NCBI GenBank assembly: GCA_004297005.1
Contig: SCVA01000044.1
Location: forward strand, 1-64,000
Direction: 5' to 3'
From: Nevskiaceae bacterium
GTDB taxonomy: Bacteria; Pseudomonadota; Gammaproteobacteria; Nevskiales; Nevskiaceae
DNA length: 64,000 nucleotides
The position numbers and the translations under genes are program-made. Numbering within the stretch: the stretch's first letter is position 1; each line of letters starts with the position of its first letter. Below are positions 42,901 to 51,936 of this stretch, piece after piece. Under the pieces are notes generated by a model. The model worked only from the letters and a program-made list of their open reading frames with translations. It was not told where the DNA came from and ran no database searches.

Positions 42901-43186
42901 CTTCCGGACGGACGGCGCGGTCTTCCAGCACATCCTCGGCGGCGGCGCGCAGTTCCCCGGCCAGCAGGGCCGCACCGACACTGCGTACCATCTCCAGCGC
43001 GCCCGCGACCTGCACCAGCAGGGCCAGCGCATCGCGCAGGGCATCGCCCTCCTGTGGCGCCTCCTGATGCTGGTCGAGCAGCAGACGCACGCGGTGCAGC
43101 GCGGCATCGATCTCCGCGCGCATCCACTTCAGGCCGTTGGCCATCAGGAACGGCGGGCGAGTCAGCTCACCAGCCGGCATGGGCAA
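36920..43186 (-). CDS. chpA: Hybrid chemosensory histidine kinase ChpA/PilL (start may be ATG 43144)
   Basis: ~2088 aa; four Hpt motifs (FHTLKGSGRM, LHTLKGSAAV, LHTLKGSARM, LHTLKGGARM), CheA-type kinase (LRNAVVHGLETPEQR, GRGVGTDVVASEV), CheW domain, C-terminal receiver (LLDIEMPRADGFE). Confidence 0.95.
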   Translation of the reverse strand: MPMPAGELTRPPFLMANGLKWMRAEIDAALHRVRLLLDQHQEAPQEGDALRDALALLVQVAGALEMVRSVGAALLAGELRAAAEDVLEDRAVRPEETLAAISGATLQLSDYLDGLLLGQPDRAAVLQPVIAELRVARGRPALTEADLFVAQMQQLAPVLPVPDQPPRVAGNAAIVARKLLQPFQTLLLQWLKGQDSDAALARLCRVCEQVAGQATLPGIYLLWTACAAATDSLRARPQADALELKRWFGRMGQQLKLLAEQGEAAAEPQSSETVWRLIAHASALDCSGPRWQALFEALPLVGSVPSEPQLSEARRRLRGPNTRLLEKVTEEVRRDLAQIKDEIDLARRSGQLRPDTFNGTRERTLRVARTLALLGLGQLEQVLVNQAAGLSELSVSADSEGHWIRLATALLTVEHSIENALLRPLRQLRPDGTAIPELEIEVPHSRDLHEGIAALLREMLVDLARLKALLDSYVKDGNQPASEEPAQLLSEVAAGLVMLDRERAGILAARLEQWLRVAAFPRLRSDPQEAARFAEAVTGLEIYIEALRDALPSTERLLDELGLAIERLRFSAQEEAPEATDHAEAELLALLANTEAELAAAPAAEPEPAAVESLSAAEEDPEIRAIFLEEAEEVRELLLRALPAFRRAPQNREGMAEIRRAFHTLKGSGRMVGAHQIGELGWALEQLLNRCLEGALPTNPAVVGAVEQAVQLLPALLEQFRKSQYHEAHPQAQTLIGHAQFLASGRAPQMIEDEVLSVFREDAQDRLAYLSQWLESDAVLQVDPEAVRALHTLKGSAAVVNATPLSELAAAFEALLEGLRESELPIPPELRALLQEALPVLRDWVAQAGTAELPPANDWLARIEAARGFLPPPGEGGGSQRREAFVNAAFDHLQGLEQQLIAWAGAAQDVRHAGQLAASAAQLQGLARDAGCGALALTCGALAERLERHSGGVPDAHFFQTLAEALEQSYQYLDRFREGSLRDNGRALAERLRQLPTRADQPPEVAAVVAEPERVETGLTGTGEVIEVLPFASAEPPSAAPGEDASAWSEPAPEGDWPAEPEAISEPPPVIEPPAQPLDPELAEIFQSEAAELFEELREGLADWRLTGLQVPPEVLLRALHTLKGSARMAGLLSLGDVAQTLEARLSQVVAGRQDGALTHAALLAAVPAMEQAVAEVPVRALAEPADEVPPVLTETLPPGADYPPAAGFDPGTTLAATSLPIADPAGSWDWNAPETPDAARSEYGGAAGVLEQLPELEARSALPDLNEHPALNAEPDGEFLGTPVARREKKTVQVSEGEIDPELANIFVAEATEMLEAIDSGLTAWSRDYRDEEAVRELQRALHTLKGGARMTGFSHMGDLAHNLETEIGALALRGAPPSGEEQQALREQLETMEHLHDALARGHYTVTVRESEAPAEVDFPVELETPAPIPEAPPVSVPAPLSGAPPGWRPELYWRPQEESVPHGSRRELARVPVESLDSMLNEAGEISIFRSRLEQQNASLQTQLNEMTQTVVRLREQLRLLDVETEAQIAARGFGAQGPDRYAQDFDPLEMDRYSRMQELSRALAESVNDFASVKTSMEQSVDEAQVLLQQQARVGASVQQGLMATLMVPFSRQVARLQRVVRQTAQEEGKYAEAVFSGVESELDRNVLERMTAPLEHLLRNAVVHGLETPEQRALAEKSPVGTVMVSLKREGTQLVMEIADDGRGLDFGAIRRKAIEKGLMPADARLADEDVAQFIFESGFSTAGNLTQNAGRGVGTDVVASEVKQLGGALELRSVPGKGTRFIIRLPLSLALSQALMVAVGHESYALPLTAIDGIARIPVTLLEQTSVEGALSFSYGGHDYRVRHLADLIDLPISAPPAEARTVPAVLVRLGEGLGGGERRAALIVDGLLGNREVVSKAVGPQLSSISGVAGATILPNGQVVLILDPAALIVDRARRKLIAEAAARAAANAEPDEVDREGELILVVDDSITMRRVAERLLLRHGFRVMTAKDGLDAIALLQTETPSAILLDIEMPRADGFEVAGFVRNSERIAGVPILMITSRSGEKHRARAASLGVNRYLIKPYQEDQLMTEVRSVLAEQRV

Positions 43187-43715
43187 ACTCCGCGCTGGCC
43201 ACCAGCTTGTTGAAGCTGAGCGTCAGCCATGGCTGGCCCTCGCGTTCGAAGGCGCCGAGCAGATAGGGCTCGAAAGCCGGCGCGTCGGCCATCAATTCGT
43301 GACGCTGGTCGGCCAGGGCGAACTGACGATGCCCGGCCACTTCATCGACCAGGAATCCAACCGGCACCCGCGGAGAATTGAACACCAGCACCCGGCTGCT
43401 CGGCGCATCGGCACGTCGCGGCAGGCCCAGGAACTGCGCCAGGTCGGCCACTGCCAGGATGCCGCCACGCACGTTGGCCACGCCCAGCAGCCAGGGCTTG
43501 GCGCCCGGAGTGCGGGTGAGCACCGGCGGTGTGATGATTTCGCGGACATCGTCGCGCGGCGCCACGCACCAGCGGTCGCGCACGCGAAAACCCAGGCCCA
43601 ACCAGAATTCGGAGCGCCGCTGGGCGACATCCGGGCGCGCCGAACGGACCCGTGCCTCCAGGGCCGCCAGCAGTTCGTAGGGCGCGTCGCGCAGGGCTTG
43701 CAGCTCGACCGTCAT
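43167..43715 (-). CDS. pilI: CheW-like twitching motility protein PilI
   Basis: CheW domain: GAKPWLLGVANVRGGILAVADLAQFLGLP. Confidence 0.87.
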   Translation of the reverse strand: MTVELQALRDAPYELLAALEARVRSARPDVAQRRSEFWLGLGFRVRDRWCVAPRDDVREIITPPVLTRTPGAKPWLLGVANVRGGILAVADLAQFLGLPRRADAPSSRVLVFNSPRVPVGFLVDEVAGHRQFALADQRHELMADAPAFEPYLLGAFEREGQPWLTLSFNKLVASAEFAHAGW

Positions 43716-43722
43716 GCGCGGA

Positions 43723-44205
43723 TCACTGGCCGGATTTCAGGTAGGCCTTGACCGCGCCGAGCAGTTCATCCTTGGTGAAGGGCTTGGTCAGGTATTCGTC
43801 GGAACCGACGATGCGTCCACGCGCCCGGTCGAAAAGGCCGTCCTTGGAGGAAAGCATGATGACCGGCGTCGCCGCGTACTTGGCGTTGCCCTTGATGAGC
43901 GCGCAGGCCTGATAGCCGTCGAGGCGCGGCATCATGATGTCGATGAAGATCAGGTCGGGCTTCTGGTCGGCGATCTTCGCCAGCGCCTCGAAACCGTCGG
44001 CCGCAGTGACCACCTCGTAGCCCTCCTTCACCAGCAGCGTCTCAGCGGTGCGGCGAATGGTCTGAGAGTCGTCGATGACCATGACCTTGGCGAGGGCCTT
44101 GGCTGCCTGCGCAGTCGCGGGGGATGCTTCCGTGGGCACTGAGCGGGTCTCCGGGCTTCGCGGGCGCCTCGCCAGGCGCACGCCTTGATAAAAATATCGG
44201 GTCAA
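43723..44205 (-). CDS. pilG: Twitching motility response regulator PilG (true start probably internal)
   Basis: KVMVIDDSQTIRRTAETLLVKEGYEVVTAADGFEALAKIADQKPDLIFIDIMMPRLDGYQ. Confidence 0.92.
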   Translation of the reverse strand: MTRYFYQGVRLARRPRSPETRSVPTEASPATAQAAKALAKVMVIDDSQTIRRTAETLLVKEGYEVVTAADGFEALAKIADQKPDLIFIDIMMPRLDGYQACALIKGNAKYAATPVIMLSSKDGLFDRARGRIVGSDEYLTKPFTKDELLGAVKAYLKSGQ

Positions 44206-44386
44206 CTACGAGCTTCAATCTCTGGGAAGTAATAGCACACTCGCCGCGCCCGCCGCACCTCTTGCAAGCCCGGCTCCGGGCCCCACTTGAGATAGGCTTT
44301 TGGCCCTGCATCCACGCCGCACGCTCCCGGACCAGACAACCGGCGCGCGACGGCACCCCTTATTCAAGCTGTGACCCGAGGTCCTC

Positions 44387-45712
44387 ATGCCCGACGCCCG
44401 GCATCCTTCCGTGCCCAACCTCACCACCGCCCACAGCGCTCCGCTGCTGCGCTTCGAGAAACTGCTGCTGGAAAAAGCGCCACAGATCGAGGGCTGGTTC
44501 CGTCGCGAATTCCACAAGACCCCGGCGCCGTTCTACTGCTCAGTGGATCTGCGCAACGCCGGCTATAAATTGGCCGTGGTCGATACCAATCTGTTCCCGG
44601 CCGGCTTCAACAACCTCAACCCGTCCTTCGAGCCGCTGGCGGTGCATGCACTGCAATCGGCCTTCGAGAAGCTGATGCCGAGCGCCTGCAACGTGGTGCT
44701 GGTGCCGGAAAACCACACCCGCAACCTCTATTACCTGGAAGCGGTCGCCACCCTGCGCGACCTGATCACCAAGGCCGGCTACGCGGTGCGCATCGGCTCG
44801 ATCAACCCGGCGGTGACCGAGCCGCAGGAAATCGCCCTGCCCTCCGGCAAGAACCTGCGGCTGGAGCCACTCAAGCGCGAGGACGACCGGGTCTATGTCG
44901 AAGGCTTTAAACCCTGCGTGGTGCTGCTGCACAACGATCTCTCCGGCGGCCGTCCGGCGATCCTGGAAGGCTTGAAGCAGCCGGTGGTGCCCCATCCCAA
45001 GCTGGGCTGGAGCGACCGCCTCAAGTCCCAGCACTTCGCCATCTACCAGGAGGTCTGCGAGGACTTTGCCGAGCAGTTCGGCATCGACCCCTGGCTGGTC
45101 AATCCCTTGTTCCGCAACTGTGGCGAGATCAACTTCCTCAAGCGCGAGGGCGAGGAATGCCTGGCCGCCAACGTCGAGCTGCTGCTGGAGGACATCAAGA
45201 CCAAGTACGCCGAGTACGGGGTCACCGACGAGCCCTTCGTGATCGTCAAGGCCGACGCTGGCACCTACGGCATGGGGGTGATGACGGTGAAATCGGTGGA
45301 CGAGATCCGCAACATGAACCGCGACGCGCGCAAGAAGATGGCCAGCGCCAAGGAGGGCAACGAGGTCAGCGGCGCGATCATCCAGGAAGGCGTCTATACC
45401 TTCGAGCACTGGCAGGACGAGACCGAGGGCGCACCGCTGATGACCGCCGAGCCGGTGGTCTACATGATCGACCATTACGTGGTCGGCGGTTTCTACCGGG
45501 TGCATGCCGGCCGCTCCAACACCGAGAACCTCAACGCCCCGGGCGCGCAGTTCCGGCAACTGGCCTTCAACAATGCCTGCAACTGCCCGGAGCCCAGCCA
45601 GGCGCCGGACGCCGCACCCAATCGCTTCTACGCCTACGGGGTGGTCGCCCGCCTGGCCCTGCTGGCCGCCGCCCGGGAAACTGTGGCGGCGATGGCGAGC
45701 GATGCGCGCTAA
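44387..45712 (+). CDS. gshA: Glutamate--cysteine ligase, ATP-grasp type
   Basis: FYCSVDLRNAGYKLAVVDTNLFPAGFNNL; VIVKADAGTYGMGVMTVKSVDEI; upstream of gshB. Confidence 0.93.
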   Translation: MPDARHPSVPNLTTAHSAPLLRFEKLLLEKAPQIEGWFRREFHKTPAPFYCSVDLRNAGYKLAVVDTNLFPAGFNNLNPSFEPLAVHALQSAFEKLMPSACNVVLVPENHTRNLYYLEAVATLRDLITKAGYAVRIGSINPAVTEPQEIALPSGKNLRLEPLKREDDRVYVEGFKPCVVLLHNDLSGGRPAILEGLKQPVVPHPKLGWSDRLKSQHFAIYQEVCEDFAEQFGIDPWLVNPLFRNCGEINFLKREGEECLAANVELLLEDIKTKYAEYGVTDEPFVIVKADAGTYGMGVMTVKSVDEIRNMNRDARKKMASAKEGNEVSGAIIQEGVYTFEHWQDETEGAPLMTAEPVVYMIDHYVVGGFYRVHAGRSNTENLNAPGAQFRQLAFNNACNCPEPSQAPDAAPNRFYAYGVVARLALLAAARETVAAMASDAR

Positions 45713-45734
45713 GGCGCATCGCCCGCCGACCTTC

Positions 45735-45974
45735 TCAGGGCTGGAGCTCCGACAGTGCGGCGCCGAAGTTGATGTGGAAGGGCGCGCCGCCGATCACCAA
45801 GGCGGGCACCGACTTCACGCCGGTCTGCTCGGCCTCGGCGACGCGCGGCGAGTGCTCACCCAGGTGGACGACCTCGACCTCGTAACGAGCCGGGTCCAGA
45901 GCCAGCGCCACCTGGCGCTCGGCCTCGACGCAGACGGGACAACCGGCGTGGTAAAAAATGGCATGTGTTTTCAT
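45735..45974 (-). CDS. Glutaredoxin/thioredoxin-like protein
   Basis: MKTHAIFYHAGCPVCVEAERQV CxxC; VKSVPALVIGG cis-Pro. Confidence 0.85.
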   Translation of the reverse strand: MKTHAIFYHAGCPVCVEAERQVALALDPARYEVEVVHLGEHSPRVAEAEQTGVKSVPALVIGGAPFHINFGAALSELQP

Positions 45975-46094
45975 GGTTCGATTCCTAGCAGGGTGACGCA
46001 CGGCGGCTGCCGCGCAGGTGGCACTCTCGGATCGCTGGTGGCGGCGCGACAGCAGGCACCAAGTGGTGTGGTAGGCACCTTTCGGTACTGATCC

Positions 46095-46421
46095 ATGAAC
46101 AAACTCGGAAAAAAAACCGCCGCCGAATCCGCCTACCGCTGCCTGGAAGACGTGATCGGCTGCAAGTGGTCGGTCAGCGTGCTGATCGCCGCCGACGAGG
46201 GCGTGAACCGGCCGGGCGCGATGGTCCGGCACATCCCGGCACTATCGACCAAGGTGCTCAACGAACGCCTGCGCAAACTCGTCCGCTATGGCCTGCTGGA
46301 GAAGCGCAGCTATCCCGAGCTGCCGCCGCGCACCGAATACCACCTCACCACCTTCGGTCGTGAGGTGATGGCGCTAGTGGCACGCATCCGTGAACTTGAT
46401 CGAACGAGGATTTCCGCATGA
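46095..46421 (+). CDS. HxlR-family transcriptional regulator
   Basis: CLEDVIGCKWSVSVLIAADEG...LSTKVLNERLRKLVRYGLLEKRSYPELPPRTEYHLTTFG. Confidence 0.92.
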   Translation: MNKLGKKTAAESAYRCLEDVIGCKWSVSVLIAADEGVNRPGAMVRHIPALSTKVLNERLRKLVRYGLLEKRSYPELPPRTEYHLTTFGREVMALVARIRELDRTRISA

Positions 46422-47377
46422 GCCGCACCCTTGGCGTGGTGATGGACCCCATCGCCGGCATCAAGCCCTACAAGGACACCACCCTGGCGCTGATGCTCGC
46501 CGCCCAGAAACGCGGCTTCGCCCTGCGCTATTTCGAGATGCACGACCTCTGGCTACGCGACGGCGTGCCTTACGGCCGCGCCACCCCGGTGAAGGTGTAC
46601 GACGACAAGAAGCACTGGTTCGAGCTGGGCGAGCCCGAGGAGATGGAGCTGGGCCGGCTCGATGCCATCCTGATGCGCAAGGACCCGCCCTTCGATCTCG
46701 AATACATCACCGCCAGCTACATCCTGGAGCGCGCCGAGCTGCAGGGCGCGCTGGTGGTTAACAAGCCCGCCTCGCTGCGCGACTGTAACGAGAAGGTGTT
46801 CATCAGCTGGTTCGCCGAGCTGTGCGCACCCACCCTGATCAGCCGCGACCTCGCCCGCCTCAAGGCCTTTCACGCCGAGCAGGGCGACGTGATCTACAAG
46901 CCGCTCGACGGCATGGGCGGCATGGGCATCTTCCGGGTGCGCGACGACGGTCTGAACCTGGGCAGCGTGATCGAATCGCTGACGCTCAACGGCCGCCAGA
47001 CGATCATGGCGCAACGCTATCTGCCGGCCATCGTCGAGGGCGATACGCGCGTGCTGGTGGTCGATGGCGAACCGGTGCCCTACGGCCTGGCGCGGGTGCC
47101 GCAGGGCAGCGAGACCCGCGGCAACCTCGCCGCTGGCGGCAAGGGCGAGCCACGCCCGCTCACTCCCGCGCAGTGGCACATCGCCCGGGTGGTCGGGCCG
47201 GAACTGAAGCGACGCGGCCTGCTGTTCGTGGGCCTCGACGTGATCGGTGACCGCCTCACCGAAATCAATGTCACCTCCCCCACCTGCGCCCGCGAGATCG
47301 ACGCCGCCTTTGGCACCGACATCGGCGGGCTGCTGATCGACGCCATCCAGACCCGACTCACCGCCCGCCGCACATGA
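46418..47377 (+). CDS. gshB: Glutathione synthase
   Basis: VVMDPIAGIKPYKDTTLALMLAAQ; KPLDGMGGMGIFRV; EINVTSPT. Confidence 0.97.
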   Translation: MSRTLGVVMDPIAGIKPYKDTTLALMLAAQKRGFALRYFEMHDLWLRDGVPYGRATPVKVYDDKKHWFELGEPEEMELGRLDAILMRKDPPFDLEYITASYILERAELQGALVVNKPASLRDCNEKVFISWFAELCAPTLISRDLARLKAFHAEQGDVIYKPLDGMGGMGIFRVRDDGLNLGSVIESLTLNGRQTIMAQRYLPAIVEGDTRVLVVDGEPVPYGLARVPQGSETRGNLAAGGKGEPRPLTPAQWHIARVVGPELKRRGLLFVGLDVIGDRLTEINVTSPTCAREIDAAFGTDIGGLLIDAIQTRLTARRT

Positions 47378-48813
47378 ATCGCCGCCTGCTTTTATTGACC
47401 AGCCTCGCGCTCTGCGCCGGTACCGCCCTGGCCCAGAGCGACAAAGCCTCGACTACCCAGCCCCTGGCCGAGGCGCAGCAGCGGCTGGTCGAGGCCGCTC
47501 TGGCCTCCGACTACGCCTGGCGGCAGACCGCTGCGCTCGCCGACGGCATCGGCCATCGCCTGTCCGGCTCGCCCGGCGCGGCGGCGGCGGTGCAGTACGT
47601 CGCCGGCGAGCTGCGCCGCCTGGGCCTGGACGTCAGGCTGGAACCGGTGAAGGTGCCGCACTGGCAGCGCGGCGCCGAACAGGCCGCCCTGGTCGCCTGG
47701 CCCGGCCGCCCTGCCGGCCTGGAGCAGCGCCTCGCTCTGCTGACCCTGGGCGGCAGCGTCGCCACCCCGCCCCAGGGCCTGGCGGCGCCGGTAGTGCCGG
47801 TGCGCGACTACGCCGAGCTGGAGCGCCTGGGCCGCGCCGGCGTCGCTGGCCGCATCGTGCTCTACACCGCCGCCTTCGACGAAGCGCTCAACCAGGGCGG
47901 CTACGCCGGGCAGGCCTATGGCGGCGCGGTGGACTACCGCGCCAACGGCGCCAGCCGCGCCGCCGCACTAGGCGCGGTGGCCGCGCTCAACCGCTCCGCC
48001 GGCTGGGGCGACAACCGCCTGCCGCACACCGGCAGTCTCAAGTACGCCGAGGGCGTGGCGAAGATTCCGGCAGCGGCCGTGAGCAGCGAGGACGCGCTGC
48101 TGATCGAGCGCCTGGCCGCGCAAGGCGAGGTGCGCCTGCGCCTGAAGCTGACGCCGCAGACCCTGCCCGATGCCGACAGCTACAACGTCGTCGCCGACCT
48201 CAGGGGCCGCGAACGGCCCGAGGAGGTGGTGGTGATCTCCGGCCATCTCGATTCCTGGGACGTCGGCACCGGCGCCCAGGACGACGCCAGCGGTGTAGCG
48301 GTGGCCATGCAGGCGGCGCAACTGATGAAGAGCCTGGGTCTCGTCCCGCGCCGCACGCTGCGGGTGATCGCCTGGATGAACGAGGAGAACGGCCTGGCCG
48401 GCGGCAAGGCCTATGCTGCCGCGCACTCCGCCGAGCTGGGCCAGCACGTCGCCGCCATCGAGATGGACATGGGCGCCGGCCATCCCATGGGCTTTCTGGC
48501 GCAGCTGCCGCCGGAGGCGATGCCCGCCTTGGCGCCGCTGGCCAAGCTCCTGGCCGGCATCGGCGCCGGAGTCGCGCAGCACAGCATAGGCGGCGTCGGC
48601 GCCGACATCGGCCCCCTGGCCAAGGCTGGCGTGCCCGGCTTCGCGCCGCTGGTCGATGGTCGCGACTACTTCCGCATCCACCACACCGAGGCCGACACCC
48701 TGGACAAGATCAACCCTCGCCATCTGGCCGAGAACGCGGCGGTACTGAGCGCCCTCGCCTACACCCTGGCCGAGGGCGAAGCCTTGCCCCGACTGCCGGT
48801 GGTGACGCCCTGA
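47374..48813 (+). CDS. M28-family metallopeptidase, secreted
   Basis: Signal peptide; VVISGHLDSWDVGTGAQDDASGVAV; IAWMNEENGLAGGKAY; YFRIHHTEADTLDKI. Confidence 0.92.
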   Translation: MNRRLLLLTSLALCAGTALAQSDKASTTQPLAEAQQRLVEAALASDYAWRQTAALADGIGHRLSGSPGAAAAVQYVAGELRRLGLDVRLEPVKVPHWQRGAEQAALVAWPGRPAGLEQRLALLTLGGSVATPPQGLAAPVVPVRDYAELERLGRAGVAGRIVLYTAAFDEALNQGGYAGQAYGGAVDYRANGASRAAALGAVAALNRSAGWGDNRLPHTGSLKYAEGVAKIPAAAVSSEDALLIERLAAQGEVRLRLKLTPQTLPDADSYNVVADLRGRERPEEVVVISGHLDSWDVGTGAQDDASGVAVAMQAAQLMKSLGLVPRRTLRVIAWMNEENGLAGGKAYAAAHSAELGQHVAAIEMDMGAGHPMGFLAQLPPEAMPALAPLAKLLAGIGAGVAQHSIGGVGADIGPLAKAGVPGFAPLVDGRDYFRIHHTEADTLDKINPRHLAENAAVLSALAYTLAEGEALPRLPVVTP

Positions 48814-48875
48814 TGGCCAGCCGCAAACCCGCAGCCCGGCTTGCAGCCCCCGGAGGCGACCGGAATACTGCCGCC

Positions 48876-49445
48876 ATGTCTGAAACCGATACCACCGAAT
48901 ACCTCAGCAACCAGTTCCTGATCGCCATGCCGGCGCTGGAAGACGAGAACTTCAACCATTCCGTCACCCTGCTCTGCGAACACAGCGACCAGGGCGCCCT
49001 GGGCCTGATCATCAACCGCCCGCTGCAGCTCAAGCTCACCGAGATGCTCGACCAGATGGACCTGCCGCGCGCCGCGCTGGACCAGGACAGCAGCATCTAC
49101 TGGGGCGGGCCGGTGGCGCCGGAACGCGGCTTCGTGATCCACGAGGGCGCCGGCGCCTGGGATTCCACCATGGCGGTCGGCGGCAACCTCTACATCACCA
49201 CCTCGCGCGACATCCTCAAGGCCATCGGCGAGGGGCGTGGTCCCAAGCACTACTTCGTGGCGCTGGGCTACGCCGGCTGGAGCGCCGGCCAGTTGGAAAA
49301 CGAGATTCTCTCCAACTCCTGGCTCAACACCCCGGTGGACTCGGCGATCCTGTTCCGCACCCCGGCCTCCGAGCGCTGGAAGCTGGCCACCCGCCTGCTT
49401 GGCGTGGACGTGACGCAACTGGGCGGCGAGGCCGGGCACGCTTGA
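48876..49445 (+). CDS. yqgE: YqgE/AlgH family protein
   Basis: NQFLIAMPALEDENFNHSVTLLCEHSDQGALGLIINRP. Confidence 0.96.
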   Translation: MSETDTTEYLSNQFLIAMPALEDENFNHSVTLLCEHSDQGALGLIINRPLQLKLTEMLDQMDLPRAALDQDSSIYWGGPVAPERGFVIHEGAGAWDSTMAVGGNLYITTSRDILKAIGEGRGPKHYFVALGYAGWSAGQLENEILSNSWLNTPVDSAILFRTPASERWKLATRLLGVDVTQLGGEAGHA

Positions 49446-50575
49446 GCGACACCGCCGCTGAGCCGGCCGGCGCCGCGACGCCCACGGAGCCCGCATCGGT
49501 CAGCGAGGCACACGCCGGCCACTGCCGGAACTGCCAGGCGCCGCTGACCGGCCCCTACTGCGCCGCCTGCGGCCAGTCCGCGCATCTGCATCGCAGCCTC
49601 GGCGGGCTGGGCCACGACATCCTGCACGGGGTCTTCCACTTCGAAGGCAAGGTCTGGCGCACGCTGCCGGAACTGGTCTGGCGCCCCGGACAGCTCACCC
49701 GCCGCTACATCGAGGGCGAGCGCAGCCGCTACATCTCGCCGCTGGCGCTGTTCCTGTTCTCGGTGTTCCTGACCTTCGCGGTGTTCTCCTGGACCGGCGG
49801 AATCCATCTCAACAGCGGCACTGACACCTCCGAGCCGGAGGAGATCGCCCGGATCACCGATTCGATCGACGACTGGCGCCGCACGCAGCGCGCCGAGGCA
49901 CAGCGCCTGGAAGAAAAGATTCAGAAACGGCGCAAGGATCTCGATCTGACGACGCTGCCCCCGGAAGGCCAGGCCAGTGTCCAGGCGGAGCTCGCCGGGC
50001 TGGAGCGCAAGCGGCAGATCCTGCTGGCGGCCGCCGATGGCGACAACGCCAGTCTGGAACGATTGGCCCAGGAGCAGCGAGCCGCGACGGCTTCCGAGAC
50101 CGGTTCCACCACCGGCGCCAATCTGACCTTGGGTATCCCCGGCCTGGACGACCAACTCTCGGCGCGACTGAAGCATCTCGGCGACAACCCGGCGCTGCTC
50201 GCCTACAAGCTGAAGTCGAACGGCTACAAGTACTCCTGGGCGCTGATTCCGCTGAGCCTGCCGTTCATGTGGCTGCTGTTCTTCTGGCGCCGCGACATCT
50301 ACCTCTACGATCACACGGTATTCATCGCCCACTCGATCAGCTTCATGATGCTACTGGGTGTCGCCGCCTCCCTGCTGGGAACGCTGGGGCTCAGCAACTG
50401 GATCCTGATCCCGGCGCTGACGGTCCTGCCGCCGCTGCACCTGTATCGGCATCTTCGCGATGCCTATGGCCTTTCGCGCTGGGGAGCCCGCTTGCGGCTG
50501 ATGCTGCTGGGCCTGTTCATCCTCGTGGTGCTGATGCTTTTCGGCACCCTGCTGTTCCTGCTCGGCCTGCTCTGA
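49442..50575 (+). CDS. DUF3667 zinc-ribbon membrane protein (TTG start)
   Basis: CRNCQAPLTGPYCAACGQ; RPGQLTRRYIEGERSRYISPLALFLFSVF. Confidence 0.85.
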   Translation: MSDTAAEPAGAATPTEPASVSEAHAGHCRNCQAPLTGPYCAACGQSAHLHRSLGGLGHDILHGVFHFEGKVWRTLPELVWRPGQLTRRYIEGERSRYISPLALFLFSVFLTFAVFSWTGGIHLNSGTDTSEPEEIARITDSIDDWRRTQRAEAQRLEEKIQKRRKDLDLTTLPPEGQASVQAELAGLERKRQILLAAADGDNASLERLAQEQRAATASETGSTTGANLTLGIPGLDDQLSARLKHLGDNPALLAYKLKSNGYKYSWALIPLSLPFMWLLFFWRRDIYLYDHTVFIAHSISFMMLLGVAASLLGTLGLSNWILIPALTVLPPLHLYRHLRDAYGLSRWGARLRLMLLGLFILVVLMLFGTLLFLLGLL

Positions 50576-50578
50576 GGC

Positions 50579-50989
50579 ATGGCCACTTATCTCGCCTTCG
50601 ATTTCGGCGAAAAGCGGATCGGCAGCGCCGTCGGCGACAGCATCACCGGCACGGCCAGGCCGCTGGCGACGCTGGACGGTCTGGAGGCCGCAGTGAGGCT
50701 GGTGCAGGACTGGCGCCCCAGGGCCCTGGTCGTCGGCCTGCCGCTCAACGAGGACGGCAGCGAGCAGGCGATCACCACCAAGACCCGCGCCTTCGTGAAG
50801 CAACTGGAGGCCCGCTGCAAACTGCCGGTGCATCTCGCCGACGAACGCTATTCCTCGCGTGCCGCCGACGACGTGCTGCGCTCGGCACGCGCGTCCGGAG
50901 CGATGAACCGCAGGGTCCGCAAAGGCGATCGGGACGGGCTAGCGGCTAAAATCATCCTCGAACAATGGCTCGCGACCGCCCAAGAATGA
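50579..50989 (+). CDS. ruvX: Holliday junction resolvase RuvX/YqgF
   Basis: [39 protein letters not shown]. Confidence 0.95.
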   Translation: MATYLAFDFGEKRIGSAVGDSITGTARPLATLDGLEAAVRLVQDWRPRALVVGLPLNEDGSEQAITTKTRAFVKQLEARCKLPVHLADERYSSRAADDVLRSARASGAMNRRVRKGDRDGLAAKIILEQWLATAQE

Positions 50990-51936
50990 ATCTCCAGCTC
51001 GACGAACAGGGCCGCCTCAAGCATCTGCTGACCACCGAAGGCCTGCCCCGCGGCCTGCTGGAGCGACTGCTCGACCGCGCCGAACCCTATGCCCGCGCCG
51101 CTGAGGCCGGCTTCAAGAAAGACCCGCTCCTGGTCGGCAAGACGGTGGTGAACCTGTTCTTCGAGAACTCCACCCGCACCCGCACCACCTTCGAGCTGGC
51201 CGCCACCCGGCTGTCGGCGGATGTGGTCAACCTGCAGGTTTCGGCCAGTTCCACCGCCAAGGGCGAGACCCTGCTCGACACCCTGAAGACCCTGGAGGCG
51301 ATGCAGGCGGACATGTTCGTGGTCCGCCACGAGGCCTCGGGCGCGGCACATTTCTTCGCCGAGCACGCCGCCCCGGGCGTGGCCATCCTCAACGCCGGCG
51401 ACGGCCGCCACGCGCACCCCACCCAGGCGCTGCTCGACGCCTTCACCATCCGTCGCCACAAGAAGAAGTTCGAGGGACTGTCGGTGGCGATCGTCGGCGA
51501 CATCGTCCACTCGCGCGTCGCCCGCTCCAACATCCACGCGCTGCGCACCCTGGGCTGCACCGACCTGCGGGTGGTCGGCCCGCCGACGCTGATCCCGGCC
51601 GGCATCGCCGAGCTGGGGGTGAGCGTCGAGCACGATCTGATGCGCGGCCTGGAGGGTGTGGACGTGATCATCCTGCTGCGGCTGCAGAAGGAGCGCATGG
51701 TCGGCGCCTTCCTGCCCTCGCTGGGCGAGTTCCACCGCGGCTACGGCCTGACCCGCGAGCGGCTGGCGCGGCTCAAGCCGGAAGTGCTGGTGATGCATCC
51801 GGGGCCGATCAACCGCGGTGTCGAAATCGAGGGCGAAGTCGCCTACGGACCACAGTCGCTGATCATCGAGCAGGTGAAGAACGGCGTCGCCGTGCGCATG
51901 TCGGTGATGGCGGAAATCCTGGCGAACACGCAATGA
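50986..51936 (+). CDS. pyrB: Aspartate carbamoyltransferase catalytic subunit
   Basis: [39 protein letters not shown]. Confidence 0.97.
   Translation: MNLQLDEQGRLKHLLTTEGLPRGLLERLLDRAEPYARAAEAGFKKDPLLVGKTVVNLFFENSTRTRTTFELAATRLSADVVNLQVSASSTAKGETLLDTLKTLEAMQADMFVVRHEASGAAHFFAEHAAPGVAILNAGDGRHAHPTQALLDAFTIRRHKKKFEGLSVAIVGDIVHSRVARSNIHALRTLGCTDLRVVGPPTLIPAGIAELGVSVEHDLMRGLEGVDVIILLRLQKERMVGAFLPSLGEFHRGYGLTRERLARLKPEVLVMHPGPINRGVEIEGEVAYGPQSLIIEQVKNGVAVRMSVMAEILANTQ

Noticed and set aside
40184-43213. 1009 aa plus-strand ORF
   Set aside because: Antisense to chpA; same shadow-frame composition.
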